Shown here piece after piece: positions 1-12,700 of a stretch of DNA of 64,000 nt. Positions within the stretch are counted from its first letter, which is position 1; each line of letters opens with the position of its first letter. This DNA comes from Ostrinia nubilalis (Eukaryota; Arthropoda; Insecta; Lepidoptera; Crambidae). The notes beneath the pieces were generated by a model, which saw only the letters and a list, made by a program, of their open reading frames with translations, did no database searches and was not told where the DNA came from. The stretch lies in assembly GCF_963855985.1 (NCBI RefSeq), contig NC_087119.1, forward strand, positions 3,698,001-3,762,000, written 5' to 3'. A program made the translations under genes and the position numbers.

Positions 1-406
1 AAAGGATTTTACTCCAAAAATGTGTCTTTAGAAGGATCCAGAGTCACTTCTTCAAAAAATTGGTAGTTACGCTTGTGCCAACTTTTATGGTTATTAAACT
101 GTTAAGTTGGGATTAATCGCTATCCATCTGTTAAAGACGATACGTGTGATCATTATTTGGTTTTATAACCATTAAATTTGGTCTAATTGATCCCAGAGGT
201 GAGCCCAAAGTGAGGTCTATTTTCAAGTCACATTTATGGTATATGTTAATCATTTATTTAGAAATTAAATGTGTTTTTCTTAAAGGATATTTATTGGGCT
301 TTCAAATAACACCAATATTGTTGGGGCACCATGATTGTGTCAGAAGAAAATCTTTGAAGTTCGCGTCGCGGAAGGTGCGGTTTATTTGATGTTGAGTGTA
401 ATTTTA
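1..406 (-). repeat. Partial copy of the 23.2-25.6 kb inverted-repeat element
   Basis: Bases 1-406 match the reverse complement of about 23757-24150 almost base for base, for example tcacttcttcaaaaaat near 43 and gttcgcgtcgcggaaggtg near 359. The copy is cut by the window edge and ends about 50 bp before the acceptor of kon exon a. Confidence 0.85.
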
Positions 407-455
407 CATGCAATAGTATGCAGCATCTCTCTAAACTCGTTAACCCCATCTTTAG

Positions 456-737
456 GTGTTCTCAAGATCAAGCAGTGAACTGGAACTAGTCGCGCTCTAC
501 CCGCTAACAGTGCAAGAAGGCGGGGTAGCCGTTATCACAACACAGAACATCGACGTGGTGTTAGACCACCACAAGTATGGCGTGAGACCATCGGGCGTGG
601 TGCTACACGTCGCCTCGCCGCCGCAACACGGCCGGATAGCAGTGGAACTGTCGCTGCAGAGAAGCCATACCAGTTACGCTGAAAGCGAGGGCAAACCACG
701 ACAGCTGTTCACGCTGCTAGACATCACTAGAGATAAG
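456..737 (+). CDS. kon: kon exon a (CSPG repeat)
   Basis: The acceptor is ctttag at 450-455 and the donor gtgagt follows 737; phase is 0 at both ends. It opens VFSRSSSELELVAL, then LTVQEGGVAVITTQNI and SPPQHGRIAV, which is the first half of a CSPG repeat. It joins the next exon as ITRDK|VRYVHDGSENHQD, restoring the repeat's V.Y.HDGSE signature. The GTG at 456 is an internal valine codon, not a start. Confidence 0.9.
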
Positions 738-3700
738 GTGAGTTTAGTGTTGTTTAAAAAGTATTTATTCAATAGTTTATACAGCCTTCTGACGGCCGAT
801 GGGGCAGCAAGGTTCTGGAATGGAGGCCACGTACCGGAAAATGCAGCGTGGGACGTCCACCCACAAGGTGGACCGACGACCTGATAAAGGTAGCAGGAGC
901 CAGGAGGGCGCTGGATGCAGGCCGCTACCAACCGTGCGATGTGGAAGTCATTGGGGGAGGCCTATGTTCAGCAGTGGACGTCCTGTGGCTGAAATGATGA
1001 TGATGATGATTATACAGCCTTCAGATTGTGAAAAGGAGCTGCACTATAGTCTGGTCTGTGAGCACGTGGAATTTTGTCGCGCTCGCACACTCACTGCGGG
1101 CGCGCGTCGCACAGTCGCGACAGCAATATAATTACGCGCGAGCGATAAGGATGGGTAGCTTGGGGTCATTGGACAAAATTCTACGTGCTCACAGACTGGG
1201 CTTTATTAGTTAAATAGTTAAAGAATGCCGTATGGATTTATTCCAAAGCCGTAAAACTTTTATAAAAAAAATTGTTATAAAATTAGACATCGCTATATTT
1301 TATAGTACCTGACTATTTATTTATGCATTTAATGAATATGAAAATATAACCATGCGTATTGATTTTCTTTTCTTTTAATTTGACTGAATAATTAACGATC
1401 TTACTCCTAACTCCCCCGCGCGTGTCGTAACCTATCCTACGCATGTGCGCCTGCGCTCTCATACTATTTTTTCGATAGAGACGTTTAAGCGTATAGGCTC
1501 TTAGACTTTTCTGTCGGCAAAAAAATACATCATTATAACTTGAGGAAATCGAATTTACTTGCCTAAAGCCCGGTCTCTGAGCACGTAGAATTTTCACGTC
1601 GACTGTGCGACGGGCGCCCGCAGTGAGTGTGCGAGCGCAACAGCAACATAATTACGCGCGAGCGATAAGGATGTTTAGCTTGGGGTCAACGGACAAAATT
1701 CTACGTGCTTAGCGACCAGACTATAGGTCCTAGGGTCTTGTCAGCTATGCTGTCATTATAGTACTGAGTGGCTGATCTTTTCTTTGTTAAATTTTTAAAT
1801 TATGTATGTGGAATTGTGGACGTGTCTTTTGTTTCCAAATAAACCTATTTTCTTTCTTTCTTCTTTCTATCTATGATATTAATTACAACTTTCAATAATT
1901 TCAGGTTCGTTACGTCCACGACGGGTCAGAGAACCACCAAGACGCGATCGTTTTAGACATGGAGTTGGTTCCCGAGAGTAAGTTCACGCTGCCAAGCTAC
2001 TTGCAAGGTCGGAACACCTTCGTGCTCCATGTCAACGTCACGCCGGTCAATGACCCGCCCGTGCTGGCTCTGACGCCGGGAAAGGCTTTGAGATTGACTC
2101 AGGTATGGATAGAGAGTATTGTGTAAGTTTTTAAGAACATTTTTAGCTATCTTTTGTGTTTTTTTTTTAATAGAACTAGATGAATTTGCTGTACACAGAC
2201 AAGTGTCAAGGTGTTTGTTAAGGTGCACATTGATTATGTGTGACGTCATATTAATAGAAATATTTTAACTGAGTGAAAGAATTTTGCTAAAGTGACATTA
2301 ATAAAACACTGACGGTAATCGTCAACGAATGTGCGCTATTTTGATAAATTGAAAGGCGAATGATAATAAGTAATTCATCATTATCATCATCATCTCAGCC
2401 ATAGGACGTCCACTGCTGAACATAGGCCTCCCCCAATACTTTCCGTGTTGCCCGGTTGGTAGGGGCCTGCGTCTCGTCAATTTGTAATTGCAAATAGTAA
2501 AACTTTCTAAGATTTGTACCACTATATCGTGACAAACATCTTGACGTCTGTCTGTTAGTCTGTGACCGCATATGAAAGCAATGCCAAACCAAAAGTTCAA
2601 CAAATACATTCACAGCACCTCTAACTAGTTACTAAAAGCTTAAGCAATAAATCTAGTAATATTAGCAGAAGACCTCTTACAGAGGTCAACAATTAGAAAA
2701 TATTAAATGCCTATTACTTAAGCAATGGACATGAATAAAACTGCATAAACATGCACGCGAGGCTAATTCGCGCTTAGAATTTTTTTACTACCATGCCGAA
2801 TATTAATTTTGCACGGTTACCTACTATATTTACTATTATTTTTATGCATTAGTGCATGTATTGACGAGTATTTAATTATTATGATTTTATGACTTATACA
2901 GGGTTATTTGTGAGACTTATGTGTATAAATGGGATAAGCAAACAAGTCACATCGTTTACTTCAAAAATATTTTATGTTATGTTAAAACTCCTTATGTACA
3001 AACAGCAACACACTTAAGTATACACCATCACGTGATCAAAATATTGCAAGAAAGAGAGATAATAATAACTACGTATGTGTGTGTAAGGTAACAAAGTTTT
3101 GATAGTGAACGTGTTTTACCTACCAATAAAACACACATTAAACCACTTACCTGATTCGAAGCATATAAACAATATGAGAATGTCGTACTATTTGCCTCTC
3201 TTTCTTTCCTGTTGTCAGTGTGTATATAGCCGTCTCTGTCGCACACCTCCCCCCTCTGGCCAGGCAGCGTGAGCGCTGCGCGCTTTCGTTTTTGCCATTG
3301 TGCTCTTTTGCTTAGCCAGGCAGCAATTAAACTATGCTTCGAATCAGGTAAGTGGTTTAATGTGTGTTTTATTGGTAGGTAAAACACGTTCATTAAACCT
3401 CTGTACCGTGATTCGAAGCATATAAACAATATGAGATGTGTTTATTATCGCCTGGCCGAGGAGATTGCCAAGGTGATATCTAATGATATGTGTATGTAAT
3501 TACTACATTAATAATATTCCAGGATTGAACGAAGTTGAGCTTAGAGGTGAAGAATAAATATTAAGTATGTGTGATCAGGTGTGCGACTATTTGTAATACC
3601 TATTATTCAGTTACAAAAAAGAAATAAAACCGTTGAACAAAATTAAACTCTTTTTATTTATTTACCAAAAAACTTAACAAATTCAATGGAATCATATTGA

Positions 3701-6700
3701 AATTACACAATCATAACAGGTTGTATTGTGACAACCAAAAGAAAGTTTGATACAATACGGGACCAAAATAATATAATTAAGGCACTGTTTCAAATAACTT
3801 ATTGATTGGATTATTTTGAGAGGGCATCACTTGACGTCGATAGAACTTCGAAAAGGTATTTTCTGCCCGCCAATTACCACGGGCTAAGATTTCATCGATT
3901 GGTACATTATTTATCCAATTTTTTGAAGCAACTGCGGCTCTTATGCTTCCTGGGGTAGCCGAGATACCAGCTGACATTAACACAGATTTTATCCAGCCGG
4001 CAATAATAGCTCGTGATGCAGGTCTTGGTTTCCCACAAGCAGTTAGGAATAAATTATTTACTTTAGCTACTTCCCGCCTTGTTGCAGAGAGAGTGATCAG
4101 TCTGTTTATCCAGGTTATAGGGTTCAGATGCGGATTTTCTGTATTTGGTAGTAACTTCCATCCTGATTGCCGATATGTAGCTGAATCGGTCTTGGATCCA
4201 AACTCAGGCCAAAAAACAACGTAGTTTTCAGTAATTATACAATGATCTGCGTCTATACGTAGCAGCGTTAGGTCATGAACTCTTCTGCCCGAACATAATA
4301 ACAAAAGCGTCGCCAAGTGTTTTGATGTTTCATACATACTGGACGTGTTGACGTTTGCTCTAGCGAGATATGTGGCCACTATATCAATGTCCCATGTTGG
4401 GGCCCTAATTTTATTTGGTTTTTTAAGTGAAATTGCTTTCAGAACATGTTTCACGACAGAATTATTTGATAATTTAGAAGCATCTGAATTACATAGAGTT
4501 GCCACTACGGATTTATGTAGTAATATTGTGTTATAGGCCAGTCCTTCCACTTGATAAAGGTCAATAAGAAAACGCGCCAAGTCCGACCCTGACGGACTAC
4601 AAGTATTTATATTGTTTTTGCGACTCCAAGAGACCCATCTCGACCATGCTGGTTTATACGTGCGTAATGTTGAGGTTCTCCAGGCAGACTTTAAGAAGTT
4701 TATTTGTTCGTTGGACCATCCAGATAATTCTTCTGTCCACCCCCACATCGCCAAATTTCCAAGGTCATTTCTTTGGCTTTGGGAAGCGGTAAGCCCGTCG
4801 TTGCGTCTATGAGGACTTTTTGAGGGTCCCGGATCGTGAACGGAGGGTCTAGGGCTCGACTCTTGAGATCCGGTCGCCAAAACACACGATCCCATCTGGG
4901 TGCCACTATTAAATACACTCCCTTCGCAGTGTTTAAGTGGTTCAGTACCCTGGGCATAAGGCAAGGAGGTGGGAATACCCACGCTAGATGAAATTTCCAC
5001 TTGCGTGAAAAGGCGTTGTGAAATTCTGCATCCCTGTCCGCTAGGTTTATGGAGCAATATGGTTTCACCACGTGGGCTACTTGGGACGCAAACAGATCTA
5101 TGCACGGGACTCCCCATTTGGCGAATATTATCTCCGTTATTTCCGGCAGAAGATGCCATTCCGGTGAAGTCATGTTTCGTGACAGGTGATCGGCCTCGCT
5201 GTTGTAAATGCCGGGTATGTGATGAGTTACAAGGGATATGTTGTGATTGTCCATAATCCGATATATTCGGAAGGTCAAATTCATTAGAGCTGTCGATTTG
5301 GTGCCGCCTTCGTTCCTTAGATATGCGAGCACAGATTGGTTGTCGGATTGAAGAAGAATCGATTGATTTGATAGAACATGTCTCTTTAACTCCAGAACCT
5401 TGCATACAGCTAGTAGCTCTTTTTGGTTGATATGTAGGTCTTGCTCTTCTAGTAACCATGTCCCGGATAACTCTAAATTGTTGAGTCGGGCTCCCCAGGC
5501 CATCTGGGATGCGTCTGTGGTTAGGAAATATGTGGGAGGTTCTGCATGTATCGCTGATGGTCTTTTGCAATTCTCCATCCACCACTGGAGCTCGGACATC
5601 ACTTGAGGAGACAAGGGGTACCGATGCTCGTCTTCTGGTATGGACAAGTTGTGCTTTTGGAGATACCTTGTATGTAAGCGACCTCGTGGAACTGCAAAAC
5701 TTCCAAAGTTGAGGATCCCTAGGAGAGATAGGATTTCTGCCTTGTTCATTTTCTGGTAACTCAACGCTTGTTCTATCAATTCGACAATGTGGGACGACTT
5801 TTTCGCAGGTAAGCTCTTTAGGTTGTTCCAAGGCTCCCAAGTTATGCCTAGATACTCGATCTTTTTCTGAGGATCTAAGATCGATTTGGTCATATTTACC
5901 GCCCAGCCGAGATATTGGAGTAGGTGAATCGCGTAGTGGGTTTGTTCGATCAGCAACGATCGATTTTGGTTGGCTAAGAGAAAGTCGTCGAGATAGATGA
6001 GAACTCGCAGACCTTCTTCCCTGAGTTTTTGCGCAATCCAGGCTGTTACAGAGGCAAAAGCGCTTGGGGCTGAACTTAGGCCGAACGGAAGGCAAGTAAT
6101 TTGCATCAATTTTTCGTCGTATATGAGTCTGAGGAACTTCCTGTGACTCTCTGATACAGGAATGTGGAAGTACGCTTGTGAAATATCTATTTTCACTAGC
6201 CAGTCTTGGTCCTGAAGGAAATCTGGCACCTTGTAAACGGATATGAGGCGAAACTGAGGTGTGTACACATAATCGTTCAAACCTTTTAGGTTGAATATTG
6301 GTCTCCACGATCCGTCTCCTTTTGGTGTGAGGAACATCTTGGACACAAAACTCGGACTGGATTGCGCATCCTCCAAAACCTGTTCCACTTTCAACTGATT
6401 TATGATTGCTGTCATATCGGGGGTCACGCAAGTTTGAAATGCAGAACTGGACAGGTTTGGTTTTACTAATGGCGGTTTTTCGAGAAATGGGATACGATAG
6501 CCTTCGATCATGCGTAGTATTCGAATTGGTGCGCCCAATTCTTTCCACCTGTTCACCTTGTGTCGAAGCTGTCCAGCTCTGAAGCGACTCGAGTCAATAT
6601 TTGCGTCGTTTGTGTTGTGAGTCTCTATTGGATGAAGAGGCCTCACGTTTTCTGGATTTTTGAGTGGCAGAGGGTCTCTGACCTCCTCTCTTGCCACGAA

Positions 6701-9700
6701 AATTACCGTTGCTATTATCATATCTGAATGATTGCGGGTACTCAGCATTGTGATAATGATGTTCCTGCGCGGAACTGGCTTTTTGACAGCACGATTGAAT
6801 CCTCGAGGCATTATGCGGGCAAACCTGCGTGGTTTGGTTATCGCGAGTGTGTTTGTAGCCTTGCGCAGGCTTTGCGGATTCAGCATAATGCGAGGCTTTC
6901 TTTATGGTCTTAGTTGGATAAAACGCCCGTTTAACTCCGCCGATTTTTTCTAAAGCGTCTGTGAACTGTTCTGCCGCGAACAAGTTCTGACATGACGGTG
7001 GTATCTTTTGCAACTTCGATTTTACCAAAGGATCCTTTACCGACTTTAGGATGACGTGCCTTCGTTGCTCAATTAAATCAGCTCGCCGTCCACATATTAA
7101 TTGCAACATGTCATTGGATACCTTACAGTACTCACCTTTCGTAAAAATTTCATTTACTTTGTCGCAGATTTTATCATGCGCAAGATTCTCGGGGCTGCGC
7201 GCCCACGATAAAAAGTTTCGAAAGCCTTCCTGAAAAGCTTCCTGTTGCCTGACCGCTGCCATTGTTAGAGCTGCATAAGAACGCTCCGCATATGCAAGGT
7301 CAGCTGCTTTGTCATAGATAGTAATTTCGTCATTACATTCCAGATGGGTGAAACCTGGTGTACTAATATATTGCTTTTGTACTTCAGCAAACCTGATTTC
7401 CTTCCATTCCGGAGAGTTAAATCTTTGCAAACGAGTTATTGTATTAGTATGGTTTGCACTTGTTTTAGATGTGGTTTCTTTTAGCGACGTACCCACATTA
7501 ACGGTAAAATCTGTCACGGCATGTTCCACTTCACTGCACTCACCGAATAATTCCCCGCTAACATTTAGGTCGATCTCAGAACAACAATTATTTTGAGATC
7601 GGGGGGTACTCAATTTATTGCGTAAATCTCCCATTTCTTTGACTAACCTTTCCAGTAAATCGTCTTGTCGATTTTTACGCTTACGCTTCCGGGCACGCCT
7701 TCTATCATCGCGACTTGAAGTCGAACTCGTGGATGTGGACGAATCCGAATCAAACTCATTACTAGGCCCGGGCTTGGGATCACTAATCTGATCTAGATTA
7801 TTCATTTTAACAGACAGCTAAAAATACACACTTTAAATTACACACTTTAATTACACATTTTTATCGAACGGTAAAACCGTTAAAAGAAAATTTTATACTT
7901 TGAGGGTATAATCGTAAACAAAATATTTTTGTACTTACAGTTTCTGTAGTTGGAAAATACGAAATAAAATTATTCCAAAACTCAGTTTCAATAATTATTT
8001 GAATATTCAGGAAAGTTTCTAATTTGTGCACTACCTACGGATACCTGGTATCTTAGAAGAGAGGTGTGCACTCGACGAGGCAAAAGACGCCAATGACAAA
8101 AACGAAAGCGCGCAGCGCTCACGCTGCCTGGCCAGAGGGGGGAGGTGTGCGACAGAGACGGCTATATACACACTGACAACAGGAAAGAAAGAGAGGCAAA
8201 TAGTACGACATTCTCATATTGTTTATATGCTTCGAATCACGGTACAGAGGTTTAATGAATGAGTTTTTTAAATGAGTAAGAAGGCCGAATTTATTTTTTG
8301 ACATAGAAACGTATTGTCAATAACTGTCATCAAATTCGTCACAAAGATGGTGTTACATTTATGTCAAACGAAAATAAATTTACATTCTTTTATTTTAAAA
8401 CTCCAAGTGGCCTGAAAGAATTAGAAAACTGATAGGTCTACACTGAGAGACCGAAACACAAACGGGTGTGGTTGCCTCAGAACAAAGCAGTCATAAATGA
8501 TGAAACTTGTAACCAAAGTGAAGTAGGAGTAGGCTGGCAGAAAACTGGCCTCGCGGTGCAAGGCGCTACTAGAATGCAAACGGCGGGGCGAAAAATGCAC
8601 ACGTGGAAGGCCGCAAATGCAAGGGCACGACTGCATCAAGACAAAAGCCAGATGAAAGTTGATGAAAGCTGCTCAAGACCGATTCAAGATTAAGTAAGAA
8701 TTAGAGTAGATCCTAGCTACGCAAGAGTTGCAGTGGTGGTAACGAGAGGTGGGAATAGTCCCTTATGCTCAGGAACGAAAGGTTTCGTAACTTGAAGGAG
8801 ACCTGCAACCACGTCGTTGAAAAGGACTGAGAAGTAGGAAACTCCAATAAAATCCCTGCTCGTTTGACTACCTTAGATGTTACCCGAAGAAAAAACATTA
8901 TTGAAGAATGTTGTAGTTTGTGCGTGAAGGCACGCACGAAGGCTCTTAAATAAAGCTTCTTTTAATATTTTTTCTTTTTTTTGTTCATGTAAAAGTGTTA
9001 ATAATCCTACTAATATTATAAATGCGAAAGTTTGCATGGATGTCTGGATGTTTGTCACGCAAAAATTACTGAACGGATTTTGACGAAACTTTACAGTATT
9101 GTTATTTATAACCAAGAATAACATATAATTTATGAAGAAATTTGACAAACTAAATTTCACGTGGGTGAAGCCGTGGGCAAAAGCTAGTATCATAATAATA
9201 TATCTAAAAATGTTTATAATTTAATAAAGATAAAAACTGAAATGAGTCAAAGTTTATTAATTTCTAAAGTAAGTAAGTTCAAAACAAAATCACCGTTCCA
9301 TAACTGTTTCTCTACTTCCTTCTGACATTCAACAGTTTTTGATAGGTTGTATAATTGAAAAATTAATTTAACGAAGAAAGTTTGTGTAGTTATGATTATG
9401 TGAATTTTTACAGCACCACAAATAATTATTATCGCATATTTTTCATTCATTAGGCATTGAAGTATGATATAAAAAATAATTTCCTTTGAATGCATCACAA
9501 AATTAAAATTTCTCCTCAGCCGAACGCACTTGAAAACTCAAGAAACTTAATTTTATCGTTTTCAAAATGTATGGTTTTTGTAGCGACGTTGCCGTGTTTC
9601 ACGTTGGAAGAGCGGCAACAACTCAAAGCATGTCAAAACCATAAAGCAAGTTATTATGTCAAACTAAAGACACACACACAACGACATTATAAAACTTTAT

Positions 9701-12700
9701 TTTATCCCTTTCTCGCACTAAGCTTTGCGTCTTGAATGGTCAGTTAACAGTGTTGCTGTTTGTACTTAATAAATTTATGTTAAAATTCGTAGAGCGAAAC
9801 ATAATTATAAATAACCCTGTATAGTACGAAACAGTGTTTGCCTAATTTATTTTGTATTGTTTTGATTTTCAGAGTTTTTGCCGCGATTCAGTTGTTTTCA
9901 TTGGTTTGCTTTTGAGTAGTTGCATGAATGTATTGTCACGCGTACCAAAAGCACACGAGACTAACACTTAGCGTGATATGTAAGTATACTAAAGATTTTG
10001 ATTTGCAATTATAGCATTTATTAATAAATTAACTTTTGTAACTTTGCAATAACTTATTATTCTAGATTAATTTTGTTTTGTGCATCTGCCTTTTTGAATC
10101 TAGTAATATGAATTAGTTTGATACTCCTAAAAGGAATAATGGGCGTAATATACATAGGAAACAAGTATAGGCAGTGAATAAATATGTAGGTACAGAAGCA
10201 CAAAATATAACAGAAGGTAAACTCCATACTAAGCGCGCTCGAGCTACGCACACAGACACCGCTCACGTACGCGTTATCTAGACTGTCTCGGACGAATGCG
10301 AGGGCGACTGGACGTTCGCTTGAGTCCTCGCGTTCACACGTTTTTGAAATTATTTGGTTTGTGCGAAAATGAGTGAAAAACAAAATGGCGTATTATATTA
10401 ATTGTTCAGTAGAAGGTTACTTACATTCAACATTAAATATTGAATTTTAGTTTTTTAAACTACCAGTTGATTCCGGGAGGTAAGTAAGGTTTTTTTATTT
10501 CAATAGTTCGTTTAACGTTGACAAATTGAAAGCCAACTCAATTATGTATTAGGAATATCGAAGTGTTTTAAAGAGGTTTTAGGAATTATTAGATAATAGT
10601 GTCAACCACCCAACTACATACTACTTCTCGTGTACATATTTGTTTGCAAACCATTACTATAATAACGTATTAAACATAACTACATAATTATACGTGGCTA
10701 TCTGTTTTTGTCTTTCTTCCATAGTATTAGTGTTCTATCATAAAGAAATAAACGCAACACAGAACAAGACAACCCTAGCGCGACGGCCGAGCGTAAGTAT
10801 GCAAAGCGAAGTAAATACATGAGTTTACCTTCTGTTATACATATATTGTGACAGAAGGTAGCATGTTTAGGGGTTTACCACTTTAGGAGAAAGTCGATAA
10901 TACACGATTGAGCGCCGATGATACCCGAAACACGAACATCTACGAAGCCTTCCGTGCCGGTGGCGCCGCGAGGTGGTTGTATTTTAATAATAAATAATAA
11001 TGCATTCAAAAAAAGGTCTTTGATCGCTACAAATACTAATTATGAGTCCAGTCATTTGGTAGTTTTACCTGGAAAGTTTACCGGGAGTTTAGAAAATTGG
11101 TATTATATAGATTTCGATGTGCTCTTTCCGAATTTCAACTTTGCTACCTAAATGGGCTGTCTATCTGACTTATTCCTTTATGGGTATTTTACAACCCGTC
11201 AATTTAACTGCGCACCTGGCGGCCGTGATGTTACATCGACGCTTGTTGTAGCGCTTTCCTTGATTGTTTACTATGCCACAGAAAATTTAGGAAACACATA
11301 CCAAAAGTGTCATGCTGAGTAATTCACTCTCCTTTACAATTTTCCAGGGGACTCGCAAAGTCATAACGTCAGACATCCTAAAGGCAGAGGATCCAGACAC
11401 TCCGCCTGAAGATCTTCTGTACACTGTGTTGCATGGAAAGAACGAGGCTAACAGGTAATAAGATTACACAGTTTTCTTCATTCTTTGTTCAATATTAACT
11501 TTATGTTTTATGCACGGAAATGCACAAACGCATGCGTCAGAGTCGTAACAGCGCATGCGTGTGACAGGTTTCAACTCGGAAAAAGAAAAGTTCTTTTAGA
11601 TTCGAATGTTCTGGTTGGTGTCATTTAAATAACAGAAACAAAATGGTGTTAATAACATCAGCTGATACACATCATAAAGATGTATTACCTGTCAATGTTC
11701 CATAGTAGTTTTTGCAAGCGTTACTGACTGAAGCCTGGTCCGTGAGCACGTAGAATTTTGTCTTGTCTGTCGCGACTGTGCGACGGGCGCCTGCAGTGAG
11801 TGTGCGAGCGCGACAGCAACATAATTATATGACCATGTTAACATGGGCTAGTGCCGGCTCATATACCCATTTACCTAACACCCTGTATAGAGAGAACACA
11901 TCCAGACCAATACAAACAAATATGTACATCCACACAAATGTTTGTATAGATCGTTTCACCCACGAATACGCGCCCCGCGACCTTCCGCTAATGTTTGAGT
12001 GTTATCGGTACACGCTAAATTGTCCGTGAGTGCACACGCACACTACAATAATGACGCTCGGATTGCTCGGATCAAACTCCGCGCTTCCCTCGACCAAAAA
12101 TTGGTGGGGCGCGTCTTCGTGGATGAAACGATCTATACGGTGCGGGAATTTAACACGCGACATCGGCTCACTTGCGATAATTTTTTGGTACGAAGCTTTT
12201 CTTGAAGCTTGTCATTCAAATTCAAATTCAAATATAATTTATTTGCATTAAATAGGGTTTCACAAAGTGGGTGTTATTACATTTTTAAGTTATTGTACTT
12301 ATGCCTATTTAGCCATACTTAATTACAGCGTGCAAATTTTAAATTTTGTCCTACATTAATTCATTAAAATTATAATTTATTTTATTACAATGTCCTATTT
12401 TTAAGAAAATCTCCTATGGAGTAAATCATTCCTCTATTAGCCACTTCCTCAACTCCATTCGAAATCTATTAAAAGGGAGTAACTTTATTCTCTCAGGAAT
12501 CTTGTTAAATATTTTAATGGCCATCACATAACCATTATTATTAAACCGGATCGTTTTTGGTAAAATGTCTAAAGTAGCGCAATGGAAGCGGCAACATGTT
12601 CAACGACTTAAAGAAAGGTCTACAAGAAACGTCCGGTGCTATGTTACAAATGGCTCGTATGCATCTTTTTTGTGCAACAAATACTTTATTTATATTGGTA

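Larger units (their letters stand above)
3106..8259 (-). mobile_element. Complete DIRS-type (tyrosine recombinase) retrotransposon
   Basis: 5,154 bp, transcribed on the - strand inside a kon intron. Seen: split inverted terminal repeats (3153-3300 and 8091-8238) with unequal outer extensions; three open frames in the order Gag, RT-RNase H-MT, tyrosine recombinase; and an internal complementary region (3334-3436) that is the reverse complement of the two element ends joined together. There is no target duplication; both ends share TGAA. Known: this is the DIRS1 plan, in which single-stranded cDNA ends are bridged by the internal region, circularised and integrated by the recombinase. All three frames are open, so the insertion looks young and could be autonomous. 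Confidence 0.93.

Noticed and set aside
3028..3429. 133-codon - strand frame over the DIRS left end
   Set aside because: It runs through the terminal repeat and internal complementary region, which have a structural role.
10057..10383. 108-codon - strand frame
   Set aside because: Composition-driven frame in AT-rich DNA without family motifs or splice context.
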